From NCBI RefSeq assembly GCF_028595325.1, contig NZ_JAQQXR010000004.1, positions 434,001 to 498,000 on the forward strand: a stretch of 64,000 nucleotides of DNA, read 5' to 3'. The DNA is from Janthinobacterium fluminis (GTDB lineage Bacteria; Pseudomonadota; Gammaproteobacteria; Burkholderiales; Burkholderiaceae_D). The notes under the pieces were generated by a model. It had not been told where the DNA came from and did no database searches. It saw nothing but the letters and a program-made list of their open reading frames with translations. A program made the translations under genes and the position numbers. This document shows positions 19,425 through 26,975 of the stretch, one piece after another; within the stretch, counting starts at the first letter, position 1; every line of letters starts with the position of its first letter.

Positions 19425-19937
19425 ATGGCCATCGGCGGCATCGGCTCCGGCAACACGTCCTACGCCACGGCGCAGGCGGCGCCGCGCACCCAGGCCCCGC
19501 AGCTCAGCCCGGAAGCCCTTGCCCAAATACAAAAGCTCAAGGCGCGCGACACGGAGGTGCGCCAGCACGAGCAGGCCCATCTGGCGGCGGCGGGCGCGCT
19601 GGCCCTGTCCGGCGCCAGCTACACCTACCAGCGCGGCCCGGACGGCGTCAACTACGCCATCGGCGGCGAAGTGCAAATCGACACCTCGCCCGGCGCCACC
19701 CCCGCAGAAACACTGGCCCGCGCGCGCGCCATCAGCGCCGCCGCGCTGGCGCCGGCCGACCCGTCCGGCGCCGACCGGGGCGTCGCCGCCCAGGCCCAGC
19801 AGATGGCGGCGACGGCGCGCGCCGAGCTGGCCGCGCAAGCCGGCGACGGCGGCCGGGACACGGCGCAGCAGCGCGCGCTGCAACGGGCTTACGGCGGCGC
19901 GCCGGCGGCCGCGCCCGCGCTCGACGTCTACGCCTGA
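19425..19937 (+). CDS. SprA-related putative metalloprotease family protein
   Basis: A 170-residue protein with a zinc-protease-like motif HEQAHLAAAG at about residues 43-52, followed by GASYTYQRGPDGVNYAIGGEVQIDTSPG. This combination characterises the SprA-related / CJM1_0395 family of putative metalloproteases. The first 30 residues are Gly/Ala/Thr-rich and lack a signal peptide. The C-terminal half is Ala-rich and helical. The ATG at 19425 is preceded by GGTGAG. No proteolytic activity is known for close relatives, so the enzymatic assignment rests on the motif. Confidence 0.75.
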   Translation: MAIGGIGSGNTSYATAQAAPRTQAPQLSPEALAQIQKLKARDTEVRQHEQAHLAAAGALALSGASYTYQRGPDGVNYAIGGEVQIDTSPGATPAETLARARAISAAALAPADPSGADRGVAAQAQQMAATARAELAAQAGDGGRDTAQQRALQRAYGGAPAAAPALDVYA

Positions 19938-20012
19938 GGCGTGGCGGCGGCGGCAATGATAAAATCGCCGCCTCGCGCCACGGCGCCGCACCGCCAACCC
20001 AATAAGGACACC

Positions 20013-20222
20013 ATGAAAGCAGCCCGCACCCTCACCTTCAAATGCGCCAAATGCGCCAAATCGGTCCAGGTCTACCTGCAAAAGGTTTCCGCCTGCTCGC
20101 ACATCCAGCCCTACCAGGGCCTGTGCCAATGCGGCGAACTCAAACGCCACGCCACAGGGTCGGCCGACGCCGTCAAGTCCTACCTGGAATCGGCCGACGG
20201 CAGCTGGTCGCACCACCACTAA
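20013..20222 (+). CDS. Small cysteine-rich (zinc-ribbon-like) hypothetical protein
   Basis: A 69-residue basic protein with CAKCAKS near residue 11 and CQCG near residue 39. The spacing could form a small zinc ribbon, although only four or five cysteines are available. It ends in three histidines. AAGGA lies about 7 nt upstream of the ATG. It sits between the SprA-like gene and the next unknown, all on the plus strand. I do not recognise a named family. Confidence 0.65.
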   Translation: MKAARTLTFKCAKCAKSVQVYLQKVSACSHIQPYQGLCQCGELKRHATGSADAVKSYLESADGSWSHHH

Positions 20223-20299
20223 GCGTCGCCCGCCGCGCTCAAGGAATCCCGCGCGCTGCCGTTATCCAAGAGGTCACCACCTTTTTCGCCGAGGCAGCC

Positions 20300-21217
20300 A
20301 TGTCCCACGTTTCCGCCCTCAGCCCGCGCCAGCAGCATGGCGCCGCCCCTGCCGCCCAGGGCGACGCCCGCAGCGCCGGCAAGAGCGCCACCGCGCCGGC
20401 TGCGCCGCTGCGCCCGCCCGCAGGCGGCGTATCGCTGTCGCAAGGCGGCGTCGACCTGGCGCAAAGCATCAGCGACCGCGTCGACGCCCTCGGCCACGCC
20501 ACCATCGACGCCGCCCAGGGCTTCCTCACCAGCTTCACGCAGCGCCTGCTGGGCGAGGCCGCCGATGGCGCGACGATCGCCTTCGACTCCGTCAGCCTGT
20601 CGGCCCAGGCCGGCTTCGCCGCCTCCGTGCGCCACAGCCAAAAAGGGCAGATCGGCATCGACTCGGCCGCGCTGAACCTCAGCGAAAGCTCGCACTTCAT
20701 CGGCAAGGGCAAGATCACGACGGCGGACGGCCAAAGCTTCGAGTTCGAAATCGAGGTCAAGTACGAGGCGCGCATGGACATGGCGTCGCGCCAGCTGTCC
20801 GCCCCGGACGCGGAAGGCGCCGGCGGCGACGCCGCGGCGGACAAAGCCGACAAGGCCGACAAGCCGGCCCGCGCCGCGCTGCCGACGCGGCAACTGCCGG
20901 ACATGGACTTCCCCGGCAGCCTGGGCGACCTGTTCAAACTGCTCGGCCAGGAACTGCGCGGCGAACTCCAGCCGAAAGCGCCGGCCGCCGGCGCCGAAGG
21001 CAAGCCCGGCTCGCTGTCGCTGCGCATCCTCAACCTGGTCAACAGCGTCAACGCGCTCGAAGCGAGCACCCAGCAAGTGCAGGACGACGCCAAGGCGCGC
21101 GCCAAGAAACTGGCCGACGCCTATGGCACGCCGCCCGCCGCCGCGACGCCGGCGCCGGCTTCCACGGCCGCCCCGGCCGACGCGCCGGCGGCGACGCCGT
21201 CCGCGCCGGCGAGCTGA
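20300..21217 (+). CDS. Hypothetical Ala-rich protein (305 aa)
   Basis: A 305-residue protein with low-complexity Ala/Pro-rich ends. A better-structured middle part (about residues 50-180) contains FDSVSLSAQAGFAASV, then a beta-rich stretch with FIGKGKITTADGQSFEFEIEVKYEARM. Residues 175-195 hold a short DKADKADK repeat. There is no signal peptide or membrane helix. I do not recognise a family with confidence. The start at 20300 (MSHVSALSPRQ) is chosen because upstream in-frame codons overlap the preceding gene. Confidence 0.65.
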   Translation: MSHVSALSPRQQHGAAPAAQGDARSAGKSATAPAAPLRPPAGGVSLSQGGVDLAQSISDRVDALGHATIDAAQGFLTSFTQRLLGEAADGATIAFDSVSLSAQAGFAASVRHSQKGQIGIDSAALNLSESSHFIGKGKITTADGQSFEFEIEVKYEARMDMASRQLSAPDAEGAGGDAAADKADKADKPARAALPTRQLPDMDFPGSLGDLFKLLGQELRGELQPKAPAAGAEGKPGSLSLRILNLVNSVNALEASTQQVQDDAKARAKKLADAYGTPPAAATPAPASTAAPADAPAATPSAPAS

Positions 21218-21318
21218 GGTCGGCGCGGCGGCGCGCCCCACGTATAATAGGAAGACCAACCACGGGCAGCCGCACGCGACATCGCCGCGCGCGCCCTCTT
21301 CCTTTTCGATTGAGCTAC

Positions 21319-21399
21319 ATGTCACAGACTTTCCGCACCGCCGCGCCGCGCACCGCCGCGCGCCACTTCGCCATCCCCTGCCCGCAGGTGGCCGCATGA
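21319..21399 (+). CDS. Possible 26-codon upstream ORF coupled to the methyltransferase
   Basis: An ATG-initiated frame of 26 codons (MSQTFRTAAPRTAARHF...) ends in TGA overlapping the methyltransferase ATG as ATGA. A TATAAT hexamer lies upstream at 21243-21248. The ribosome site is weak. It may be a leader peptide that feeds ribosomes to the downstream start, or it may be chance. Confidence 0.3.
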   Translation: MSQTFRTAAPRTAARHFAIPCPQVAA

Positions 21400-22574
21400 G
21401 CGCCGCCGCGCCGCAGCCGCTGATCTACTGGATCGAAGACGGGCAGGAACGCTCGGCACACTGGCGCTCCGAGAGCGGCATGCCGGCGCCGAAGAAAGTC
21501 ATCATCGCCGACGACCGCACCAACGCCGACGTCGCCTACCGCCTGGCCTGCGAAGGCACCGCGCTGCTGTGGCGCGGCGACTTCCAGAACGCCCGCCAAC
21601 TGCTGCAGGCGCTGGCGCGGCGCGCCGACCACAAACACGAGCGCTCCGGCAAGCGCGCCAAGGCCGCCAAGGAAGCCCGCGCCGCCAAGCCGGCCGCCTC
21701 GCCGACCGAAGCGTTCCACCTGCACCGCCAGGCCCAGTCGCAGCGCGCCCGCACGCTGGCCATGCTGCTGCTGCCCTTCGAGGCCGACTACAGCATCCCG
21801 CTGCGCCGCGCGCCCGACGTCAAGCTGGCGTGCAACGAAGCCTACGGCCGCGGCGACGCGCCCTTCGTCGCCTCGCTGCGCGAACTGCTCGGCCTGATCG
21901 GCGCGCACGAATGGCGCCGCACCGGCGTCGAACTGGCGCCGCTGGGCCAGCGCATCCACCCGCACTACGGCGTGTTCGCGCCCATCCGCAGCGAGTACGT
22001 CGGCCTCGTGGCGGACGCGCCGCTGCCCGCCGGCGCCGGCCTCGCCTTCGACATCGGCACCGGCACCGGCGTGCTGGCGGCGGTGCTGGCGCGGCGCGGC
22101 ATCGGGCGCATCGTCGCCACCGACATGGACCCGCGCGCGCTCAGCTGCGCGCGCGACAACCTGGCGCGCCTGGACCTGGCCGGCCAAGTCCAGGTGGTGC
22201 AGGCCGACCTGTTCCCGGACGGCCGCGCGCCGCTGATCGTCTGCAACCCGCCGTGGCTGCCGGCGCGCCCCAGCTCGCCGATCGAATACGCCGTCTACGA
22301 CCCCGACAGCCGCATGCTGCGCGGCTTCCTCGGCGGCCTGGCGGCCCACCTGGAGCCGGGCGGCGAAGGCTGGCTGATCCTGTCGGACCTGGCCGAGCAC
22401 CTGGGCCTGCGCCCGCGCGCCGAGCTGCTGGGCTGGATCGAGGCGGCCGGCCTGAAGGTGCTGGGGCGGCTCGACGTCAAGCCGAACCATCCGCGCGCCA
22501 GCGACGCGGAGGACGCCCTGCACGCCGCCCGCGCCGCCGAAGTGAGCTCGCTGTGGCGCCTGGCCGCCGCCTAA
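21396..22574 (+). CDS. Class I SAM-dependent methyltransferase
   Basis: A 392-residue protein. The C-terminal half carries a Rossmann methyltransferase: SAM motif FDIGTGTGVLAAVLA at about 220-235, acidic ATDMDP, and NPPWLP near 283. NPPW matches the NPPY-type motif of HemK/PrmC-like and RsmC-like N-methyltransferases. The N-terminal 180 residues form a helical domain with a basic linker (KRAKAAKEARAAK), perhaps for substrate recognition. The substrate cannot be told from sequence; a rRNA or protein glutamine target is plausible. Confidence 0.82.
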   Translation: MSAAAPQPLIYWIEDGQERSAHWRSESGMPAPKKVIIADDRTNADVAYRLACEGTALLWRGDFQNARQLLQALARRADHKHERSGKRAKAAKEARAAKPAASPTEAFHLHRQAQSQRARTLAMLLLPFEADYSIPLRRAPDVKLACNEAYGRGDAPFVASLRELLGLIGAHEWRRTGVELAPLGQRIHPHYGVFAPIRSEYVGLVADAPLPAGAGLAFDIGTGTGVLAAVLARRGIGRIVATDMDPRALSCARDNLARLDLAGQVQVVQADLFPDGRAPLIVCNPPWLPARPSSPIEYAVYDPDSRMLRGFLGGLAAHLEPGGEGWLILSDLAEHLGLRPRAELLGWIEAAGLKVLGRLDVKPNHPRASDAEDALHAARAAEVSSLWRLAAA

Positions 22575-22670
22575 GCCGCGTCGGCGCCGCCCCGTCGCGG
22601 CCGGCGCGGGCGCATTAGCGCCGCTTCTGCGCCCGCCAAACGTATTAGCCGAACTTATCCACCTCAGCCA

Positions 22671-22699
22671 TTGCGCATTGCAGCAATGCTCTATATAAT
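22671..22699 (+). promoter_or_regulatory. Sigma-70 promoter of the initiator tRNA
   Basis: TTGCGC (22671-22676), a 17-nt spacer and a perfect TATAAT (22694-22699) sit 6 nt before the tRNA 5' end, as expected for a strong tRNA promoter. Confidence 0.8.
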
Positions 22700-22705
22700 G
22701 CGTTC

Positions 22706-22782
22706 CGCGGGGTGGAGCAGTCTGGCAGCTCGTCGGGCTCATAACCCGAAGGTCACAGGTTCAAATCCTGTCCCCGCAACCA
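22706..22782 (+). tRNA. tRNA-fMet (CAT), initiator
   Basis: A 77-nt cloverleaf with encoded CCA. The acceptor strand begins CGCGGGG and ends CCCCGCA, so position 1-72 is a C-A mismatch, the hallmark of the initiator. The anticodon loop reads CTCATAA with anticodon CAT, and the anticodon stem ends in the three G-C pairs GGG/CCC required for initiation. Confidence 0.97.
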
Positions 22783-22791
22783 GAACACAGC

Positions 22792-22830
22792 AAGCCGTTG
22801 ATTCTCTTACAGGAATCAGCGGCTTTCGCT
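22792..22830 (+). terminator. Rho-independent terminator after tRNA-fMet
   Basis: AAGCCGTTGATTC and GAATCAGCGGCTT pair as a 13-bp stem with one G-T pair and an 8-nt loop, followed by TTCGCTTTTTC. It lies 9 nt after the tRNA CCA. Confidence 0.8.
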
Positions 22831-22889
22831 TTTTCGGGGGCGCCACTCTTTGATTTATGAGACGCACCGGAGAAGCCCGGCAGGGGGAA

Positions 22890-22988
22890 ATGAATCACAA
22901 TGTTGCTTCCCAACACCGCGAGACGCACATGGATGCCAACGACGCGCACATCATGAGACATGCCGCATTCGACTATCTGAGCCATTGA
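22890..22988 (+). other. Possible gene remnant or 32-aa ORF in the islet after tRNA-fMet
   Basis: A GGGGGA-preceded ATG opens 32 codons ending ...MRHAAFDYLSH. The RHAAFDYL segment recalls the N-terminus of HNH restriction-endonuclease-like proteins (xxAAFxWL), but the frame stops immediately after it. No coding assignment is secure for the rest of 22831-23112. Confidence 0.25.
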
Positions 22989-23112
22989 CCGACCGAATTC
23001 TCGGCCCCGAAGTATCCGGAATCCAAGCGGATCAGCGAAAGCATTTTGAACGGATCGCGAGTGTCTAGCAGACTCGTGGCGATTCACACCGATAGTCTGC
23101 TGCTGGCAGGTT

Positions 23113-23508
23113 TCAGTCTATCTGGCCACGATAAACATCACCCGAGCCGTTCCAGTCAGTCTTACTCCAGCCCTTTGAAGGCACAAATACTTCTAAGCCA
23201 CCGCCAGCGAGGACGGCCGCCAAAATTGGAACATCTGTCGGTATGCTCATCAGCCCAGCCCGATGGACTACGCTCTGCCCCAAAATTACCCAATATGGAT
23301 GCGGTAAGCGGTCATCGTCAGAGCGGCAGACTTTGAGTGAAGCATTTGCTGCGTAGCCAATGAAATAACGATTCTCAGGTGGATAGTTAGAACTCTCTCG
23401 CTCTTCAAAAACATCGAGTCCCAAAGCTTCAAAAATTGCAAACGCAGCTTCCTGAAGCTCAGGCAGCGGACTATGAACAAACATTACATCGTGCATTGCT
23501 GTTTCCAT
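23113..23508 (-). CDS. Hypothetical protein (131 aa) in a lower-GC islet
   Basis: A 131-residue acidic soluble protein (METAMHDVMFVHSPLPEL...) with Phe/Glu-rich amphipathic segments and a middle part IGYAANASLKVCRSDDD...HPYWVILG. Size, acidity and solitary placement recall small immunity-type proteins, but I recognise no family. Its base composition is clearly less GC-rich than the flanks, suggesting acquisition by transfer. AGG is about 8 nt upstream of the ATG at 23508; an internal ATG at 23496 is an alternative start. The 293 nt upstream (23509-23801) hold only a palindrome at 23569-23593. Confidence 0.6.
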   Translation of the reverse strand: METAMHDVMFVHSPLPELQEAAFAIFEALGLDVFEERESSNYPPENRYFIGYAANASLKVCRSDDDRLPHPYWVILGQSVVHRAGLMSIPTDVPILAAVLAGGGLEVFVPSKGWSKTDWNGSGDVYRGQID

Positions 23509-23568
23509 TAATGTTGCCTGATATCGAACGTCAGCATCTGGCCGGTAGCGGCCTATCAGAACTTTAAC

Positions 23569-23593
23569 TCACCTGACAGCTAGTGTCAGGTGA
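23569..23593. repeat. Perfect 10-bp inverted repeat
   Basis: TCACCTGACA and TGTCAGGTGA flank a 5-nt spacer. No T-run follows on either strand. It lies about 60 nt upstream of the 131-aa gene start, so an operator role is possible, but unproven. Confidence 0.5.
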
Positions 23594-23801
23594 AGTCTGA
23601 GCTAATACATCTAACCTCTTGTTCTAGCGGACGTCTACCGGCGCCACCGAACAGCCACGTTTGGAGGCGGATGCGTGAATTTGACTGAATCCCGGTACTT
23701 TCGACTCTCCGAGGGGCAGCATGGTCCGGCATCCCCTCCTCGCCAAGTGTTTACTGCTGATTCTTCCCACGGACCTCCCTTGCTTCACCGAGCCATGTGA
23801 T

Positions 23802-24302
23802 TTAGCGCTTCTGCTTGACCACGTCGAAATAGAAGCCGCGCCAGTGGAGGACGATACGGTCCCTGCCCTTCAAGAACAAGTCCGTGCAGCCGGCGTCAAT
23901 CACCGTCACTTGCTCGGACAAACCCATGTTCGCCGAGCTGACGCGCCCCTTCTCCCGCATGGTCCTCGCCGTGTCCTCGACGGTCCGCTCGTAGCTCGGC
24001 GCCTCGCAAGTCTCGCCATCGAACACCAGCTTGTCCTTGGCGACCAGCAGCGTCTTCCCGATCAGTTTTTTAGCCTCCCGCTCGGAGATCGCCGTGATGT
24101 CGGCGAAGTCGAGCACCTTCGCAATTTTCCACCGCCCGCAGATGTCCGCGTTGACCTCGCCTCCGGCCGACGCGCCCCCACCGTCCGACGCCAGCGCCGT
24201 CCCCGCGCAAAAAAACGCGAACGCAGCCAGCGCGGCGCACGCCGGCCGCAGGGCCTTTCCAAGCAATGTCGTGGCCGCTCGCTTCTCGATTTTCTCCATC
24301 AT
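23802..24302 (-). CDS. Secreted hypothetical protein
   Basis: A 166-residue protein with an N-terminal signal peptide: basic MMEKIEKR start, hydrophobic core ACAALAAFAFFCAG, and a likely signal peptidase I site at TALA-SDG. The mature part begins with a Gly/Ala linker, then GRWKIAKVLDFADITAISEREAKKLIG. It has three Cys in the mature region that could form a disulfide. It is probably periplasmic. The small beta-rich domain could be an inhibitor or lipocalin-like fold, but I do not recognise it. AAGGA precedes the ATG at 24302. Confidence 0.68.
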   Translation of the reverse strand: MMEKIEKRAATTLLGKALRPACAALAAFAFFCAGTALASDGGGASAGGEVNADICGRWKIAKVLDFADITAISEREAKKLIGKTLLVAKDKLVFDGETCEAPSYERTVEDTARTMREKGRVSSANMGLSEQVTVIDAGCTDLFLKGRDRIVLHWRGFYFDVVKQKR

Positions 24303-24355
24303 TTGTCCTTGGACCGAAATGGCGCGTCCCCCTCCGCGCAGCACAGTACCACCCC

Positions 24356-24484
24356 ATGAGCGAGCACCAAGCCAAAACCTACGCCCGGCTCGCAACCGCC
24401 ACGATGATCTTGCTCAATTTTTTCAGCGGCGCGGCGGGCAACACCACAGGCGGCTGGGACCTCTCGGCAAACAAGATCGCCTAG
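24356..24484 (+). other. Possible small ORF or truncated membrane-protein remnant (42 codons)
   Basis: MSEHQAKTYARLATATMILLNFFSG... has a hydrophobic stretch in its middle and stops after 42 codons. No ribosome site is evident. It may be the 5' remnant of a small membrane-protein gene next to the acylase gene. Confidence 0.25.
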
Positions 24485-24494
24485 CACACCACCG

Positions 24495-26657
24495 CTATTT
24501 TTCAAACACCTCGCGCCGCTTCAGCGCACCTTCGACGGCGGAGCGCACCAGCAGGGCGTCGCGCATGGCCTTGCGCGACGCCAGTTCCAGCTGGCTGCCG
24601 AAGGCGGCGTTGGCCGGGTCGCTGGAGTTGCCATAGGTGTTGATGACCTTGGCGCGCACGGTCGGACCAAATTCGACCAGCGCGACGAAGGTGTCGCCGA
24701 AGATGGCTTTCTGCGCGCCGTCCTTGTCGGCCAGGTAGTCGATGCTGCGGAAGCCGCCCAGCTCGTCGCCGCTGCCATTGGCCGGGAAGTCCACGCGCGT
24801 CGCGCCGCTGCCCCGGCGGAAGCGGTAGACGTCGCCATACGCCGTGTCCAAGGGCACGCCGATCCTGTCCAGCTCGGTCACGAGCCCGGCCAGCGCCGTG
24901 ACGGCCGCGACCGGATCGAGCAAGCCCCGCGGCGATGTGTAGGGCTCGGCGTAATTGCCGCCCGAGACATACGGCAGCGCGTGCGAGCCGCCCATGGCGC
25001 TCACCCAGTTGCGAAACAGCAGAGCGCCGCGCGAAGCGGACTCGGTCCTGCGGTCCCACTGCTCCAGCACGCGCCCGGCCCGCACGGCCTCCGCGTTCCC
25101 GGAGGCGCCGGCGGCCGCCAGCAGGTCCGGCAGCACGCGGTCGGCCAGCAGGGCGCGCGTGTCGTGCTTGGCGGCGACCAGGTCGTCCAGCGTGAAGCGG
25201 GCGGTTTGCTCGATCAGCTCGATGCCGCGCTGCTCGCGCATCAGCGGCGCCACGCGCGGCGACACATAGGATGGATACGCGGCCGGGTCGAGCGCCGGCT
25301 TGCTCATGAACCAGGGCACGCTGTTCGAGTTTTGCACCCAGCCGGACGCCGGGTTGCTGACCTGCGGCATCTCGCTGATCGCGTGGGCGCGCCGCCAGAT
25401 CAGGCCGGAGTTGCTGCCGTCGACAGGCTCCGCCCAGAAGGCGGCGTCGCCCAGCGGACGCACCGGCGTCATGCCGCCAAACACGCTCCAGATATTCCCG
25501 CCGGCGTCCGCGTAGATGATGTTGTGGAAAGGGTTTTGCTGCCGCTGCACAACCCTCTGGAAGGCACCGAAGTCGGCCGCCTGGGCCATGTCCCACCACT
25601 GCTCCAGCACGCCCGGCGTTTGCAGCTGGTCGACGCCGACGACGCGCAGCGCATAGGTCTTGCCATTCTTCTCGAACACCGCGCCGTGCACGCTGCGGCG
25701 CAGCTTGAGGGGGCGCGGCTCCAGCGCGCCGCCGGGCAGCTTGACCAGCACCGACTCGTCGCTCTGCTCGAAAGCCGTCCACTGGCCGTCCAGCTGGTAG
25801 CGTTCGCCGTCGCGCTTCAGCTCATACAGGTCGCAGCCATCCTGCGTATTGACCGTGTGCACCCAGCCGTGGCGGTCGTTGAAGCCGATGCGTATCACCG
25901 GCAGGCCGACCAGCGTGGCGCCGTAGATGGCGTATTGCGGGCTGCTGAACTGCGCCTCGAACCAGGTATGGTTGCCGCCCCACAGCAAATGCGGGTTGGC
26001 CAGCAGCATGGCCTTGCCATTGGCCGTCTTGCTCGGGCCGAGCGCCCAGCCGTTCGAGCCGCCGATCAGGTTCAAGCCCGTCATCTCGTCGCTCGGATAG
26101 ATCATCGAGCAGTTCGCCGCGCCGGTCGCCGTGCCGCCCGTCAGGTAGGCGAAGAAGGTGCGCAGCGTGTGGCCCATGACGTCCTCGACGCGCAGCGGCA
26201 GCACGCTCCTGGCCTCGGGCGAGAGGTCCTGCGCGGCGGCCTGCTCGTTCAGGCCGGCCACGAAGGCGTCCAGGTAGGCGCGCATGCGCGGCGACTGCGC
26301 CGCCGTCCATTCCTGGGCCAGGCGCGGAAACGCCATCGTGCGCACCAGCCTGTCCACTTCCAGCATGTCGACGGGGAACAGCTCGCCGCCCTTGAACTCC
26401 TCGCCATAATATTCCGCGCCGCGGCCGCGGGCCTGCGCGTACATGCGTATCAGCAGCTCGGCGTGCATCTGCATCTGCGCCCGGCCGAAGGCGTAGCCGA
26501 CGCTGTCGGCGCCGGCGGCGTAGATGTGCGGCACGCCATCGTGGTCCCACAACACTTCGCTGCCGCGCGCCACGGGCGGGGGCGTGCCGGCGTCGCTGCC
26601 GCAGCCCTGCACCAGCATGCCAGCCGCAAGCCATGCAACGATGATGATTTTCCTCAT
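24495..26657 (-). CDS. Penicillin-acylase-family Ntn hydrolase (lipoprotein)
   Basis: A 720-residue acylase of the penicillin G acylase / AHL acylase superfamily, which hydrolyses amide bonds of acylated substrates. The propeptide is expected to be cleaved before Ser201 in GGSNGWALG, leaving alpha and beta chains with Ser as N-terminal nucleophile; the downstream NPH and FNDRHGW motifs fit the family. The N-terminus has a lipoprotein signal with lipobox LVQGC (Cys19), so it should be membrane-anchored in the periplasm or outer membrane. Substrate could be acyl-homoserine lactones, beta-lactams or other amides; sequence alone does not decide. Confidence 0.88.
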   Translation of the reverse strand: MRKIIIVAWLAAGMLVQGCGSDAGTPPPVARGSEVLWDHDGVPHIYAAGADSVGYAFGRAQMQMHAELLIRMYAQARGRGAEYYGEEFKGGELFPVDMLEVDRLVRTMAFPRLAQEWTAAQSPRMRAYLDAFVAGLNEQAAAQDLSPEARSVLPLRVEDVMGHTLRTFFAYLTGGTATGAANCSMIYPSDEMTGLNLIGGSNGWALGPSKTANGKAMLLANPHLLWGGNHTWFEAQFSSPQYAIYGATLVGLPVIRIGFNDRHGWVHTVNTQDGCDLYELKRDGERYQLDGQWTAFEQSDESVLVKLPGGALEPRPLKLRRSVHGAVFEKNGKTYALRVVGVDQLQTPGVLEQWWDMAQAADFGAFQRVVQRQQNPFHNIIYADAGGNIWSVFGGMTPVRPLGDAAFWAEPVDGSNSGLIWRRAHAISEMPQVSNPASGWVQNSNSVPWFMSKPALDPAAYPSYVSPRVAPLMREQRGIELIEQTARFTLDDLVAAKHDTRALLADRVLPDLLAAAGASGNAEAVRAGRVLEQWDRRTESASRGALLFRNWVSAMGGSHALPYVSGGNYAEPYTSPRGLLDPVAAVTALAGLVTELDRIGVPLDTAYGDVYRFRRGSGATRVDFPANGSGDELGGFRSIDYLADKDGAQKAIFGDTFVALVEFGPTVRAKVINTYGNSSDPANAAFGSQLELASRKAMRDALLVRSAVEGALKRREVFEK

Positions 26658-26854
26658 GCCTGTCCTCTTCGTTAACGAATAAAAAAGGCGCGCATGCGTC
26701 GGCGGCGACCGCCATCATCGTTCAGCATGCCCTCGCCATCACTGATGTGCTTGCGAATATAGCATGTAAAAACATTATTATTGTAAATAGCATAAAACGC
26801 GGCATGGCTGCGCCGCCTCAAGCTGCGTATTTCGCAATCTTGCCAGAGCGGTGA

Positions 26855-26860
26855 TACAAT
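26855..26860 (+). promoter_or_regulatory. Putative -10 element upstream of the phosphoesterase
   Basis: TACAAT at 26855-26860 with a weak TTCGCA at 26831-26836 (18-nt spacer). The whole 26658-26975 gap separates divergent genes, holds an AT-rich stretch around 26750-26800, and shows no other gene. Confidence 0.35.
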
Positions 26861-26975
26861 TTTCCCCCAATGCGGCCCCAGCCGGTCCGGCGGCGTGCGG
26901 CACCCGCCTTGCACGCGCCGGCCGCCTCGCCCCGCCCGTCAATCCGACGACCAGAACAACCCCAAGGAGAAGTGT

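Noticed and set aside
22761-23087. A 108-codon open frame on the minus strand running into tRNA-fMet
   Set aside because: It covers the tRNA and its terminator and has no ribosome site or recognisable motif.
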